Of a DNA stretch of 64,000 nt, positions 1-9,800 are shown one piece after another. The notes under the pieces were generated by a model that was not told the DNA's origin, made no database searches, and worked only from the letters and a program-made list of their open reading frames with translations. Each line of letters opens with the position of its first letter. Position 1 is the stretch's first letter. Origin of the DNA: Sinomonas cellulolyticus (GTDB taxonomy: Bacteria; Actinomycetota; Actinomycetes; Actinomycetales; Micrococcaceae); contig NZ_BNCM01000001.1 of the NCBI RefSeq assembly GCF_014656475.1, forward strand, positions 372,001 through 436,000. Direction: 5' to 3'. A program made the position numbers and the translations under genes.

Positions 1-137
1 CTCAGCGGGTTGGCGAACCCCTCGGCGCCGAGCGCCGCGGCGCAGGAGGGCAGGAGCTCCGCGACGGTGCGGGTGCCGAATGCAGGCGGAGGAGGCAGGG
101 CCGGGCCGGGCTTCGCCGTGGGAGCAGGGGCCGCCAT
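1..137 (-). CDS. Alkaline phosphatase family protein, N-terminal fragment (partial)
   Basis: Only the first 45 codons are in the window; the gene runs off the left edge. The ATG at 137 directly abuts the stop codon of the DUF5998 gene, so the two are probably cotranscribed. The visible protein has a Pro/Ala-rich start followed by 'FGTRTVAELLPSCAAALGA'. This matches the N-terminus of the actinobacterial alkaline phosphatase / nucleotide pyrophosphatase family, which from memory is commonly found beside DUF5998. No catalytic residue lies in the visible part, so the assignment rests on this short motif and on gene context. Confidence 0.6.
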   Translation of the reverse strand, partial: MAAPAPTAKPGPALPPPPAFGTRTVAELLPSCAAALGAEGFANPL

Positions 138-827
138 CTAGCGGCCACCGTGGCCGCGCAGCGTCCTGGAAGCGAGTCCGCCCAGACGCGGCCTCGTCGG
201 CGCAGGGGAAAGGGGCCGAGAGCCGATGCTCACCGAGCGGAGGAGCCGGGCGAAGTGCTTGGCGGCGTCGACGGCGCGGGGCCCGTCCGCGTCGGCGCTG
301 ATCCGCAGCACGAGGTCCTCCTGCGCCACAGTGCCGGTGTAGCCGTGGTCCGCCTCGCACTGCGGGTCGCCGCAGCCGGCCGGCAGGATGTCGAGGCGCT
401 GGCCGCCGCTCCACGCGATGGCAAGCGTCACCTCCCGCACCGGGTCGCCGGGCGAGTAGTCGGCCGGCTGGGCGTACACATAGGACAGCACCACCGTGGC
501 GATCTGCGCGAGCGGCACGGATTCGGTGGAGACCTGGGCAGCCATCCGGCTGCCCGCCTCGTCCAGCGGTGCCTCGTCCACGTGGGTGACCACGAGCATG
601 TCCTCCGTGAGGGCGAGGACGGTGACGTGCCTGCGCACCTCGGATCGCTCGAAGTGTGTCTCGAGGTGTGTCAGGTGGGCCACCGGGGGGCGCCCGTCAA
701 GGGCATCCGCGACGACGTCGCCCACGAGGATCGGGTAGAAGCCTGTCCTCTCGAGTGCCGCTGCGAGGCTCTCCCTCTCCGATGTGCGCTGCTGGCCTGC
801 GGGTGACCCGGACGGGTTGTGGCTCAT
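138..827 (-). CDS. DUF5998 family protein
   Basis: Conserved actinobacterial protein of about 229 residues with no known function. No signal peptide or membrane segment is visible, so it is probably cytoplasmic. Two in-frame ATG codons exist, at 836 and 827. A GGGAG ribosome-binding site lies about 10 nt before the ATG at 827 and only 2 nt before the one at 836, so I prefer 827. The gene follows the GNAT/acyl-CoA synthetase gene by 46 nt and is followed with no gap by an alkaline phosphatase family gene. Family recognition is from the overall sequence and neighbourhood. Confidence 0.7.
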   Translation of the reverse strand: MSHNPSGSPAGQQRTSERESLAAALERTGFYPILVGDVVADALDGRPPVAHLTHLETHFERSEVRRHVTVLALTEDMLVVTHVDEAPLDEAGSRMAAQVSTESVPLAQIATVVLSYVYAQPADYSPGDPVREVTLAIAWSGGQRLDILPAGCGDPQCEADHGYTGTVAQEDLVLRISADADGPRAVDAAKHFARLLRSVSIGSRPLSPAPTRPRLGGLASRTLRGHGGR

Positions 828-873
828 GGGCGCCATTCTCCCAGACCGCCGCGGGCCCTCCCAAAAGCGACCG

Positions 874-3672
874 TCATTGAGCGATCAGCGCCCGGCGGGC
901 GCTGTCCATGCGCTGCGCGGCATTCCCGACGGACACATGGGCGGCGAGCACGGTCAGGCCCTCTCCGCTCACCACCACGGGCTTGAGCTCGAGCAGCGAT
1001 ACCTCGGGATGGCGGTCCTTCAGCAGTGACACGCGCCCCACGAGGTCCTCGAGCGCGACAACGTCCAGGGCCGGCAGTCCCTCGTGGCCGAAGAGCTTCA
1101 CCGAAGTCCGCGGCGAGCGCACCATTTCCGCCACATCGCCCGTAGTCAGGGGGGTGATGCGGTGCGCCCAGTCGTCGAGCAGGGATACAGCGTCCCCTGC
1201 GAGCCCGAACGAGATGACGGGGCCCAGGAGGGGATCCTCGATAGCGCGGATCACGCACGCCTGGCCCACGGGCGCCATGCTCTGCACTTCGAAGTGCCCA
1301 CCCCCGTAGGGGGCGAGGGACCGGCGCATCTGGTCGAACTCGGCCCGCAGGTCCGCGGGATCGCGCACATCCAGGCGCACCGCTCCGAGGTCGAGCCGGG
1401 CGCGGAGGTTCTCCGCTGCGGACTTGACCGCCACCGGCCACCCCAGCTCCTCGGCTGCCTTGACCGCCTCGTCCGCGGTCGCCACGGGCCGGGACGGCAG
1501 CACGGTGATGCCGTAGCACGCGAGGAGGCGCGCGGCGTCGTGCGCGTCCAGCTGGACGAGGTCGGTGCCCTCGACCTGGGCGAGGGCCTGGGCGACGATC
1601 GCCTGGGCGGCGTCCTCGTCGGCGTCCGCCTCGAACAGCGGTCCCTGGTCCCGGGAGAGCCACTCGCTGTAGCGCACGACGGCGGCGAGGGCGCTCACCG
1701 CTGTTCCGGCGCTGACGTAGCTCGGAATGGAGGGGACGACCGCGGCGGCGCCGTGCTCGGGCGCGGGCAGGAGGCCTTCCGTCTCCACCCGGCGGTCGAG
1801 CACCCCGGGGAAGGCGGCGACGACCGTCTTCCCGAGTGCCTCTGCGCCCTCCGCGAGGGACTGGGCGAGCGCCGGCACGCGGACGCCGACCGTCGGCAGC
1901 AGCGCGACCACCACGGCGTGGACGTCCGCGCGCGCACCCAGCTCGGCCAGGCGCCGGCGCAGCTGGGGCAGCGCGAGGGACTGTCCCTGGGAGAGGTCGA
2001 GGTCCCCCACGGCGACGACGACGTTGAGCTTCTCACCTTCTGCGGTGTCGGAGACGACGCGGGCCAGTGCGAGGGAGTTGCTCAGGACGGCGACATTGGG
2101 GCCGGCGGGCAGGGCGCCCACGGCGATCTGTGCGACGTCGATGAGCTCCTCCACGGTGCCGACTCGGATCACTCCGGACTGCCGGAGCACCGCGTCCAGG
2201 GCACCCTGGGGCGCCTGGGTGGTGCGCACCGAATGGCCGGGAGGCAGGCGGAGCCCCGTGACCTCGCTCTTGGCCACGATGACGGGCTTGCTGCGGGCCA
2301 GCCGGCGGGAGATGCGGGAGAACTTGCGGGGGTTGCCGAAGGACTCGAAGTACAGGCCCACGGCGCCCGTGGCGACGTCGTCCTCCCAGTACTGCATGAG
2401 GTCGTTGCCGGAGACGTCGGCACGGTTCCCCGCGGAGAAGACGGAGGAGAATCCGAGGTTGCGGCGCTCGGCGGCGGCGTAGAGCGCCACACCGAGGGAG
2501 GCGGACTGGCTGAAGAGGCCGAGGCTGCCCTGCCTGGGCAGGTTCGGGGCGAGGGAGGCGTTGAGCCGCACATCGGGGTCAGTGTTGACGATCCCCAGGG
2601 ACTCCGGGCCCACCACCCGCATGCCGTGCGAGCGCGCGTTGCGGACGATCTCGCGCTGCCGGGCGAGGCCCTCCTCGCCTCGTTCGGCGAACCCGCCGGA
2701 GGCGATCACGGCACCCTTCACGCCCGCCGCACCGCACTCGGCGACTACCCCGGGGACCTCCTCGTAGGGGACGGCGATGATCGCGAGGTCTACGGGACCC
2801 GGCACTTCGCTGAGCCTGCCGTAGGCCATCATGCCGCCGAGCTCGAGTGCCTCGGGGTTCACGGCGTAGACCGGGCCGCCGAATCCACCCTCGACGATGT
2901 GCTCGAGGAGCTGGAAGCCGAGTGTGCCCCACGTGCGGCTCGCGCCGATGACGGCGATCGACGAGGGCGCGAGCAGGCCCAGGATGCTGCGGGACTCGGC
3001 GCGGTGCTCGCGGGACTCCATGACCGCACGCGACTTCTCGGTGGGGTCGATCTCGAACGCCACGCTGATCACGCCGTCGTCGAACTGGCGCTTGACGGCG
3101 TACCCGGCCTCGGCGAAGACCGTGAGCATCTTTCGGTTCTCGGGCAGCACCTCGGCCGTGAACCGGCGGATGTGGTTCTCGCGGGCGGCGGCGGCGAGGT
3201 GCTCGAGCAGGATCGACCCGAGACCACGCCCCTGGTGGTGGTCCGCGATGTTGAAGGCGACCTCTGCTTCGGAGGGGTCGGTGAGGCGGTCATACCTGCC
3301 CACGCCGATGATCTCGTCCCCGATCAGGATGATGAATGCGACGCGGTCGTGGTAGTCGACCTCGCTGAAGCGCTTGAGCTCCTCGTTCGTCAGCCGGGCC
3401 TTGTAGCTGAAGAACCGCAGGTAGATGGATCCCTCGGACTGGTGGGTGTGGAACTCCTGCAGGGCCTCCGCATCGTCGGGCCGGATGGGGCGGAGGTGCG
3501 CCGTCGCGCCATCCCGCAGGACGACGTCGGCCTCCCAGTGGTGCGGATAGGCGCCGCCGGCGGCGCCGTGGGCGCCGGGTAGGCCGGGGCCACCCGGCTG
3601 GCCGGATGCGCTGCGCTCGCCCCCTGTGCTGCTGCGCTCGTCAAATGCGTCAGTCGGTGCCGAGTCCGCCAT
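874..3672 (-). CDS. GNAT acetyltransferase fused to ADP-forming acyl-CoA synthetase domains
   Basis: 932 residues. An N-terminal GNAT domain (about 50-215) carries the acetyl-CoA loop QGRGLG at 147-152. A CoA-binding domain (from about 229, 'IAVIGASRTWGTLGFQLLEHI'), a succinyl-CoA synthetase-like region and a C-terminal ATP-grasp domain (from about 700) follow. This N-terminal GNAT order is known from the actinobacterial Pat-type protein lysine acetyltransferases; enterobacterial Pat has the GNAT domain at the C-terminus. The segment that carries the phospho-histidine in true ADP-forming acetyl-CoA synthetases (SHTGALAG-like) has diverged to PGHSVRTTQAPQGALDAV. I therefore infer that the synthetase half senses ligand rather than catalyses. 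The start is set by a -10 box placed for a leaderless mRNA. Confidence 0.85.
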   Translation of the reverse strand: MADSAPTDAFDERSSTGGERSASGQPGGPGLPGAHGAAGGAYPHHWEADVVLRDGATAHLRPIRPDDAEALQEFHTHQSEGSIYLRFFSYKARLTNEELKRFSEVDYHDRVAFIILIGDEIIGVGRYDRLTDPSEAEVAFNIADHHQGRGLGSILLEHLAAAARENHIRRFTAEVLPENRKMLTVFAEAGYAVKRQFDDGVISVAFEIDPTEKSRAVMESREHRAESRSILGLLAPSSIAVIGASRTWGTLGFQLLEHIVEGGFGGPVYAVNPEALELGGMMAYGRLSEVPGPVDLAIIAVPYEEVPGVVAECGAAGVKGAVIASGGFAERGEEGLARQREIVRNARSHGMRVVGPESLGIVNTDPDVRLNASLAPNLPRQGSLGLFSQSASLGVALYAAAERRNLGFSSVFSAGNRADVSGNDLMQYWEDDVATGAVGLYFESFGNPRKFSRISRRLARSKPVIVAKSEVTGLRLPPGHSVRTTQAPQGALDAVLRQSGVIRVGTVEELIDVAQIAVGALPAGPNVAVLSNSLALARVVSDTAEGEKLNVVVAVGDLDLSQGQSLALPQLRRRLAELGARADVHAVVVALLPTVGVRVPALAQSLAEGAEALGKTVVAAFPGVLDRRVETEGLLPAPEHGAAAVVPSIPSYVSAGTAVSALAAVVRYSEWLSRDQGPLFEADADEDAAQAIVAQALAQVEGTDLVQLDAHDAARLLACYGITVLPSRPVATADEAVKAAEELGWPVAVKSAAENLRARLDLGAVRLDVRDPADLRAEFDQMRRSLAPYGGGHFEVQSMAPVGQACVIRAIEDPLLGPVISFGLAGDAVSLLDDWAHRITPLTTGDVAEMVRSPRTSVKLFGHEGLPALDVVALEDLVGRVSLLKDRHPEVSLLELKPVVVSGEGLTVLAAHVSVGNAAQRMDSARRALIAQ

Positions 3673-3684
3673 AGGCTTAGCCTA
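3672..3684. promoter_or_regulatory. Shared symmetrical -10 element between the GNAT/acyl-CoA synthetase gene and parC
   Basis: The 13-bp palindrome TAGGCTTAGCCTA provides a TAGGCT hexamer on each strand. On the minus strand it ends 6 nt before the ATG at 3672, suggesting a leaderless message. On the plus strand it would start a leader of roughly 40 nt for parC. No good -35 is evident on either side. Confidence 0.45.
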
Positions 3685-3724
3685 GTTCAGCGCCCGAACC
3701 ACCACACGAAGGACCCACCCGCTC

Positions 3725-6289
3725 TTGGCACGCCGACAGAACTCCCGCTCCAGCGCACGCTCCGGGGCGGACACTCTCCCCGGAACGGACGACTTCGCGG
3801 AGAACATCACCGACATCGACGTGGCAGAGGAGATGGAGACCTCCTTCCTCGAATACGCCTACTCGGTCATCTACTCGCGTGCCCTCCCCGATGCACGCGA
3901 CGGCCTCAAGCCCGTACAGCGCCGCATCCTCTACATGATGAGTGACATGGGCCTGCGGCCGGACAGGGCCCACGTCAAGAGCGCCCGCGTGGTCGGCGAG
4001 GTCATGGGCAAGCTGCATCCCCACGGGGACGCGGCGATCTACGACGCGATGGTGCGCATGGCCCAGGACTTCTCCCTGCGCCTGCCCCTGATCGACGGTC
4101 ACGGCAACTTCGGCTCGCTCGACGACGGCCCCGCGGCCCCCCGGTACACGGAAGCCCGCATGGCGGCGGCCTCCCTGGCCCTCACGGGTGACCTCGACGA
4201 GGACGTCGTGGACTTCGTCCCCAACTACGACGGACAGCTGACCCAGCCCGAGGTCCTCCCGGCCGCCTTCCCGAACCTCCTCGTCAACGGCGCCAGCGGC
4301 ATCGCGGTGGGCATGGCCACCAACATGGCCCCGCACAACCTGGGCGAGGTGATCGCGGCCGCGCAGCTCGTGATCGCGAAGCCGGAGGCGACGCTCGAGG
4401 AGGTCATGGAGCTCGTCCCCGGACCGGACCTTCCCTCGGGGGGCCGGATCGTGGGCCTGGACGGGATCCGTGACGCCTACCGGACCGGCCGCGGGTCCTT
4501 CCGGACCCGGGCCAAGGTGGCGGTCGAGCAGATCTCCCCGCGCCGCACCGGCCTGGTGGTCACGGAGCTCCCCTACACGGTGGGGCCGGAGAAGGTCATC
4601 GAGAAGATCAAGGATGCCGTCAACGCGAAGAAGCTCGCGGGCATCAGCGATGTCACCGACCTCAGCGACCGCAAGCACGGGCTGCGTCTCGTCATCGAGG
4701 TCAAGAACGGCTTCAACCCCCAGGCCGTCCTGCAGCAGCTGTACCGCTACACACCGCTCGAGGACTCGTTCGGCATCAACAACGTCACGCTTGTCGACGG
4801 CCAGCCGCAGACCCTGGGCCTACTGGACCTCCTGCGCGTGTACGTGGACCACCGCATCAACGTCGTGCGGCGCCGCACGGCGTTCCGGCTCGGCAAGCGC
4901 AAGGACCGGCTCCACCTCGTCGAAGGCCTCCTCGTGGCCATCATGGACATCGACGAGGTCATCCAGATCATCCGCACCTCGGACGAGGCTGCGGCGGCCC
5001 GCGAGCGGCTCATGTCGATCTACGACCTCACCGAGGTCCAGGCCAACTACATCCTCGAGCTCCGCCTGCGCCAGCTGACCAAGTACTCCCGGATCGAGCT
5101 CGAGAAGGAACAGGACGAGCTGCGCCGGGAGATCGAGGAGCTCGAGGCGATCCTGGGATCGGACACGCTCCTGCGCGAGCTAGTCTCGCGCGAACTGGGC
5201 GAGGTTGCCGCAACGTACGGGACGCCGCGGCGCACCGTGCTCCTCGAGCACGACGACGCTCCTCCCCTCGGCAGCCGCGCCTCCGTCTCCACCGCGGGCA
5301 CCGCCGCAGCCCTGCCCGCGGCAAAGGGCAAGGCGGCGCCGCTCCAGCTGGAGATCGCGGACGAGCCCTGCTGGGCCATCCTCTCGGCCTCGGGCCTTGT
5401 GGCCCGCACCGCCCACGCCGAGCCGCTCGCCGAGTCCGGCCCCCGGGTCCGCCACGACGTCTTCCGCTCGGTGGTCGGCGCGACGGCGCGGGGCGAAGTG
5501 GGAGCGATGACCTCGGCCGGGCGGATGCTGCGGCTGCAGGTGGTGGACCTGCCGCTCCTGCCCGCGGCGGGCGGCCTGCCGAATATGGCCGGGGGCGTGC
5601 CCGCGGCCGATTTCCTGACGCTGGCGAAGGGCGAGTCGCTCGTGGCGCTCGTTCCCCTCGACGCCGTGATCGGAATCGGCACGGCGCATGGCGTGGTGAA
5701 GCGCGTCTCCCCCGACTATCCCCTCAACCGGGAGGACTGGGAGGCCATCACCCTCAAGCCCGGCGACACCGTGATCGGAGCCGCGCCCGCGGCGGACTCG
5801 GACACCCTCGTCTTCGTCACCGCGCAGGCGCAGCTGCTGCGCTTTGAGGCCGCGGCCGTGCGGCCCCAGGGCCGCACGGCCGGCGGCATGGCCGGCATCA
5901 AGCTCGGCGACGGCGACGAAGCCGTCTTCTTCGGCGTCGTGAGGCCCGACGGCGCGCCCGGCGACAGCGGGGACCCGGACGCCAGCAGGGCCGTCGTCGT
6001 GACGATCGCGGGGGGCAACGGCGCACTGCCGGGCACCTCGGCCGGAACCGTGAAGGTGACGCCCTTCGGCGAGTACCCCGCCAAGGGCCGCGCAACCGGC
6101 GGCGTCCGCGCGCACCGCTTCCTCAAGGGCGAGGACCGGCTCACCCTCGCGTGGGTGGGCCGCGGCCCTGCGAAGGCCTCGTCCTCCTCGGGAGTGGCGC
6201 GCTCGCTGCCCAGCGAGTACGGCCGCCGGGACGGCTCAGGCATCCCCCTGGCCCAGTCCGTGGACGAGGTTGGCCCGAGCTTCGCCTGA
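3725..6289 (+). CDS. parC: DNA topoisomerase IV subunit A
   Basis: 854 residues. This is the breakage-reunion subunit of a type IIA topoisomerase, which works with ParE (14681-16786) to decatenate chromosomes. The catalytic tyrosine is Tyr141 in [10 protein letters not shown]. The quinolone-resistance region is [17 protein letters not shown] (98-114). A coiled-coil stretch near residues 455-480 is followed by a beta-propeller C-terminal domain. I see no canonical GyrA box (QRRGGKG), which favours ParC over GyrA; the ParE-like partner nearby agrees. The start codon is TTG, with AAGGA 11 nt upstream. Gyrase proper is expected elsewhere in the genome. Confidence 0.9.
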   Translation: MARRQNSRSSARSGADTLPGTDDFAENITDIDVAEEMETSFLEYAYSVIYSRALPDARDGLKPVQRRILYMMSDMGLRPDRAHVKSARVVGEVMGKLHPHGDAAIYDAMVRMAQDFSLRLPLIDGHGNFGSLDDGPAAPRYTEARMAAASLALTGDLDEDVVDFVPNYDGQLTQPEVLPAAFPNLLVNGASGIAVGMATNMAPHNLGEVIAAAQLVIAKPEATLEEVMELVPGPDLPSGGRIVGLDGIRDAYRTGRGSFRTRAKVAVEQISPRRTGLVVTELPYTVGPEKVIEKIKDAVNAKKLAGISDVTDLSDRKHGLRLVIEVKNGFNPQAVLQQLYRYTPLEDSFGINNVTLVDGQPQTLGLLDLLRVYVDHRINVVRRRTAFRLGKRKDRLHLVEGLLVAIMDIDEVIQIIRTSDEAAAARERLMSIYDLTEVQANYILELRLRQLTKYSRIELEKEQDELRREIEELEAILGSDTLLRELVSRELGEVAATYGTPRRTVLLEHDDAPPLGSRASVSTAGTAAALPAAKGKAAPLQLEIADEPCWAILSASGLVARTAHAEPLAESGPRVRHDVFRSVVGATARGEVGAMTSAGRMLRLQVVDLPLLPAAGGLPNMAGGVPAADFLTLAKGESLVALVPLDAVIGIGTAHGVVKRVSPDYPLNREDWEAITLKPGDTVIGAAPAADSDTLVFVTAQAQLLRFEAAAVRPQGRTAGGMAGIKLGDGDEAVFFGVVRPDGAPGDSGDPDASRAVVVTIAGGNGALPGTSAGTVKVTPFGEYPAKGRATGGVRAHRFLKGEDRLTLAWVGRGPAKASSSSGVARSLPSEYGRRDGSGIPLAQSVDEVGPSFA

Positions 6290-6300
6290 CGGCGGAGGCA

Positions 6301-6306
6301 TAGACT
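6301..6306 (+). promoter_or_regulatory. Putative -10 box of the DinB-family gene, leaderless
   Basis: TAGACT ends exactly 6 nt before the ATG at 6313, so transcription would begin at or next to the start codon. A GGAGG lies 14 nt before the ATG, upstream of this box, and is too far away to be a good ribosome-binding site. Confidence 0.5.
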
Positions 6307-6312
6307 GCGGCC

Positions 6313-6831
6313 ATGCCCATCACCCCTGACACCAAGGACTGGACCTGGGTCCTCGAGCGGCCCTGCCCCGAGTGCGGATTCGATGCGGACTCGCTCACGC
6401 CCCAGGACGTCGCGCAGCGCATCGGCGAGACCCTCCCGCGGTGGGATGTGGCCCTGCGGCGATCCGACGCCGGCGAACGGCCCGACGACTCCACGTGGTC
6501 GGCGCTCGAGTACGGGTGCCACGTACGTGACGTCTTCGCCCTCTTCCGCGAGCGGCTGGGTCTCATGCTGGCCGAGGACGGCGCCCGCTTCGCCGACTGG
6601 GACCAGGACGCGACGGCCGTGGAGAAGGACTATGCGAGTGCCGCACCGGAGACCGTCCGTGCCGAGCTCGCCGCAGAGGGTGCCTCGGCCCGGGACGCCT
6701 TCGCTGCGGTGCCGGAGGAGGCGTTCGGCCGTCGCGGAGTGCGCAGCAACGGCAGCCAGTTCACGGTCGTGACGCTCGCGCGATACTTCCTCCACGACGT
6801 CGAGCACCACCTGCACGACGTCCGGGGCTGA
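6313..6831 (+). CDS. DinB family protein
   Basis: 172 residues, a four-helix DinB/YfiT-like fold. Candidate metal ligands are the histidine in EYGCHVRDVF (near residue 60) and the His-rich helix FLHDVEHHLHDV near the C-terminus. Members of this family include metal-dependent thiol transferases (mycothiol- or bacillithiol-dependent) and many proteins of unknown role. In an actinobacterium a mycothiol-dependent role is possible but cannot be shown here. A CPEC motif in ERPCPECGFDAD near the N-terminus may bind a metal. The gene lies 23 nt after parC but has its own putative -10 box. Confidence 0.8.
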   Translation: MPITPDTKDWTWVLERPCPECGFDADSLTPQDVAQRIGETLPRWDVALRRSDAGERPDDSTWSALEYGCHVRDVFALFRERLGLMLAEDGARFADWDQDATAVEKDYASAAPETVRAELAAEGASARDAFAAVPEEAFGRRGVRSNGSQFTVVTLARYFLHDVEHHLHDVRG

Positions 6832-6852
6832 CCGCACCCGCGCGGCCCTGCC

Positions 6853-6875
6853 CTGTGGCGGCTGTCCCGCCACAG
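6853..6875. terminator. Bidirectional hairpin terminator between DinB gene and cydDC
   Basis: Perfect 9-bp stem CTGTGGCGG / CCGCCACAG with a 5-nt loop, placed between convergent genes. There is no T-tract on either side, as is common in GC-rich actinobacteria. Confidence 0.6.
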
Positions 6876-6883
6876 CGTCAAGG

Positions 6884-9800
6884 TCACCCGACGCGCCGGG
6901 CCAACCGCGCGCCGTCGTGGGGTGCGGCCCCGATCCCCGCTGCCTGCGGAATACGGGAACTCTCCCCGCCCGGGCGAAGCTCCACGAGCGTGTCCCCGGC
7001 CATGAGCTCCGAGGCGTGGTGCGTCACCATGATGACGGTCCGGTCGGCGAGGGCGCGGTGGAGTGCCGCGACGAGTTCGAGGCCGGATTCGGGGTCGAGG
7101 TGGGCTGTCGGCTCGTCCAGCAGCACGATCTCCGCCCCCGCCAGCAGCGTTCGTGCCACCGCGAGGCGCTGCCGCTGGCCTCCCGAGAGGAAGGATCCCC
7201 GGCTGCCGATGCGGGCGTCGAGGCCCCCGGGCAGCGAACGCACGTGCTCGAGCAGCCCGACGCGGCGAAGTGCGGCCTCAAGCTCATCGTCCGACGGCGC
7301 GTTGCCCCGGCCGCGGGCGATCGCGAGGTTCCCCCGCACCGTCGAGTCGAACAGGTGCGCCTCTTGGGGGCACCATGCCACGCGGCCGCCCACGTCGGCT
7401 GAGCCGCGTCGGGGCGTGAGGAACCCCGTCAGCAGCGCCAGCATGGTCGACTTGCCGCTGCCCGACGGGCCCGCGAGGACCACCCAGTCCCCCGGGCCTG
7501 CCTCGAGGTCGACTCCCGAGACGACATCAGGGCCCCCCGGCCAGCCGACGGCGACACCGTGCAGCCGCACCCCGGGTGCGGCAGGCTCCCGGGAGGCTGC
7601 CGCTGGCCGGGCGGGAGCATCATCCGCGGACTCCTCGGCCGCTGCCCGGCCGAGCGCGGAGCGGAGTGCAGGCAGCTGCTGCACGGCCGTGCTGGCAGCG
7701 GCGAGCGGCTCGGCGAGGGCGAGCTGCAGGAGGAGGACGGCGGCCGCCGTCGTGGCGGGTGCACCGGAGGCGGAAGCGGCCCCCAGGGTGAGGGCGGCTG
7801 CCATGCCGGTGGCGACGAGGACGATCGCCTGGCTGAGACCCTCCGCGCCGGCGCCGCGGCGCTCGAGCAGGGTCAGGCGCGCGTCCGCCGTCCTGAGCCG
7901 GCCGAGGACTGTGGCGGTGCGCGCGTTGCCGGCGAGGTCGGCCGCCGCCGCGAGCGCCTGCCCGATGCGGGCCAGGAACGCGGAGCGTCCCGTCAGCAGC
8001 CGCTGCGCCGAGCGCCGGTCGGCCGTCAGCGCCACGGCCGGCGCGACGACGAGGGCTGCGACGAGCGCGGCGGCGAGGGCGGGCACTTGGGCGGGGAGCA
8101 TGATCCCCACTGCCATGAGTGCACCCGCGCCGACGAGGAGTGCCGTGGCGATGGGGTGCAGGACGCGGGGCAGCTGGTCCCGCACCGCCTCGGCGTCGCC
8201 GATGAGCGCCTCGAGGGCCGCGCCGGGGACGAGCAGCCGGCGGGCCGAGAGCCCTCGGGCGGACAGCGCGCCCCACAGCCGGTCGCGCAGGACCGTGAGG
8301 GTGGAGAGGACCGCCGAGTGCAGCACGAGCCGTTCGCGGTACCGCAGCACCGCCCGTGCGACGCCGAAGAAGCGCACTCCGGTGATGGCCGTGAGCAGGT
8401 AGAGGATGGGCGGCTGCTCGCTCGCACGGACGATCAGCCAGCCGGACAGCGTTGACAGCGCGACGGCTGCGGCGGCTGCGCCCAGACCGGCGAGGGCCGC
8501 GCGGACGTACGTGCCCGCGTCCGGGCGGACGATGGCGGCGAGCATCCTCAGCCAGCCGCGGTGAGTCGGCGCGCCGCCCTCGCGGCGGTCGCGCGCAGCC
8601 TGGGACCCGGGGTCGGCCTCGCCTGCCCCGCCGAAGCGCTCCGACGGTGCCGAGGTCGACGGCGCGAGCTTGACGACGCTGTCGGCGAGGGCCGCCGTGC
8701 GGGGCTCGTGCGAGACGAGCAGCACCGTCGCCCGGGGTACGAGGGTGCGGATGGCCTCCTCGACGAGCGCCGCGGAGGCCTCGTCGAGATGGGCCGTCGG
8801 CTCGTCGAGCAGGACGAGGTCGGCCCCGTCGGCAGCCCTCGCCAGGCCGCGGGCCACCGCGACGCGCCGCTGCTGCCCGGGGCTCAGCTCGGACGGATCG
8901 GCGCCGCCGAGCCCCCCGAGCCCGAGCCTGGTCAGCAGGCTCTCCCCGAGTGACGGCGTCCAGGCCTCTCCGGCATACAGCTCAAGCTCGTCCGCCACGG
9001 TGTCCTCGGTGAACTGCGGGTGCTGGGGCACCCACGCCAAGCGGGCAGGATCGGCGCGCCGGACCGTTCCGGTGACAGTGGCGCCGGCTCCGTCTCGGAC
9101 GATTCCGCCGATGGCTGCGAGGACCGTCGTCTTGCCCGAGCCGCTCGGACCGGCCAGCAGGGTGATGGTGCCCGCCCGTGCCGTGAAGGTGACGGGCCCA
9201 GCGGCCGCGTGCCGCGCGCCGTCGTAGCGCACGCCAAGGCCCTCGACCCGCAGGTCCGGCGCCGGGCAGGCGCCGTTGTGCGCGCTCGCGGTGACGGAAC
9301 CGCCCCCGTCGGCACGGGCCCGGGCCAGCAGAGGTGTGCCCCGAGGGACGGCGATCCTCTCCCGCGCACGCCGCAGCGCCTCGGTCCCGTCCTCGCTCGC
9401 GTGGTGGGCGGCCCCGAGGTCGCGCAGCGGCTGGAAGCACTCGGGGGCGAGGATGAGGGCGAGGAGGCCCGCCTCGAGCGGCATCCCGCCGTACACGAGG
9501 CGCACGCCGATGAACACGGCGACCACGGCGACGGAGATCGTGGAGATCAGCTCGAGGGCGAGGGCCGAGAGGAACGCGACCCGGAGGGTGGCCATCGTGC
9601 GGCCCTTGTAGGCGCGGGAGAGTTCGGCGAGCGCGGCACGCTGCTCGGCGGCGCGCCCGAGCCCGACGAGGACGGGGAGGCCCTGGGCGAGCTCGACGAG
9701 GTGCGCGCCGAGCCGCAGGAGCGACTGCTGGGCCTCGGACACCGCCACGACCGTGTGCCGACCGATCAGCACCATGAACACCGGCACAAGCGGCAGCGTG

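Noticed and set aside
1084..3582. 832-codon open frame on the plus strand opposite the GNAT/acyl-CoA synthetase gene
   Set aside because: It is a GC-rich antisense shadow. Its translation has no recognisable domain, while the minus strand has full GNAT and ATP-grasp motifs.
3672..3684. TAGGCTTAGCCTA as a DtxR/IdeR iron box
   Set aside because: It does not align with the TTAGGTTAGGCTAACCTAA consensus beyond short stretches, and neighbours are not iron genes. Overlapping -10 hexamers explain it better.
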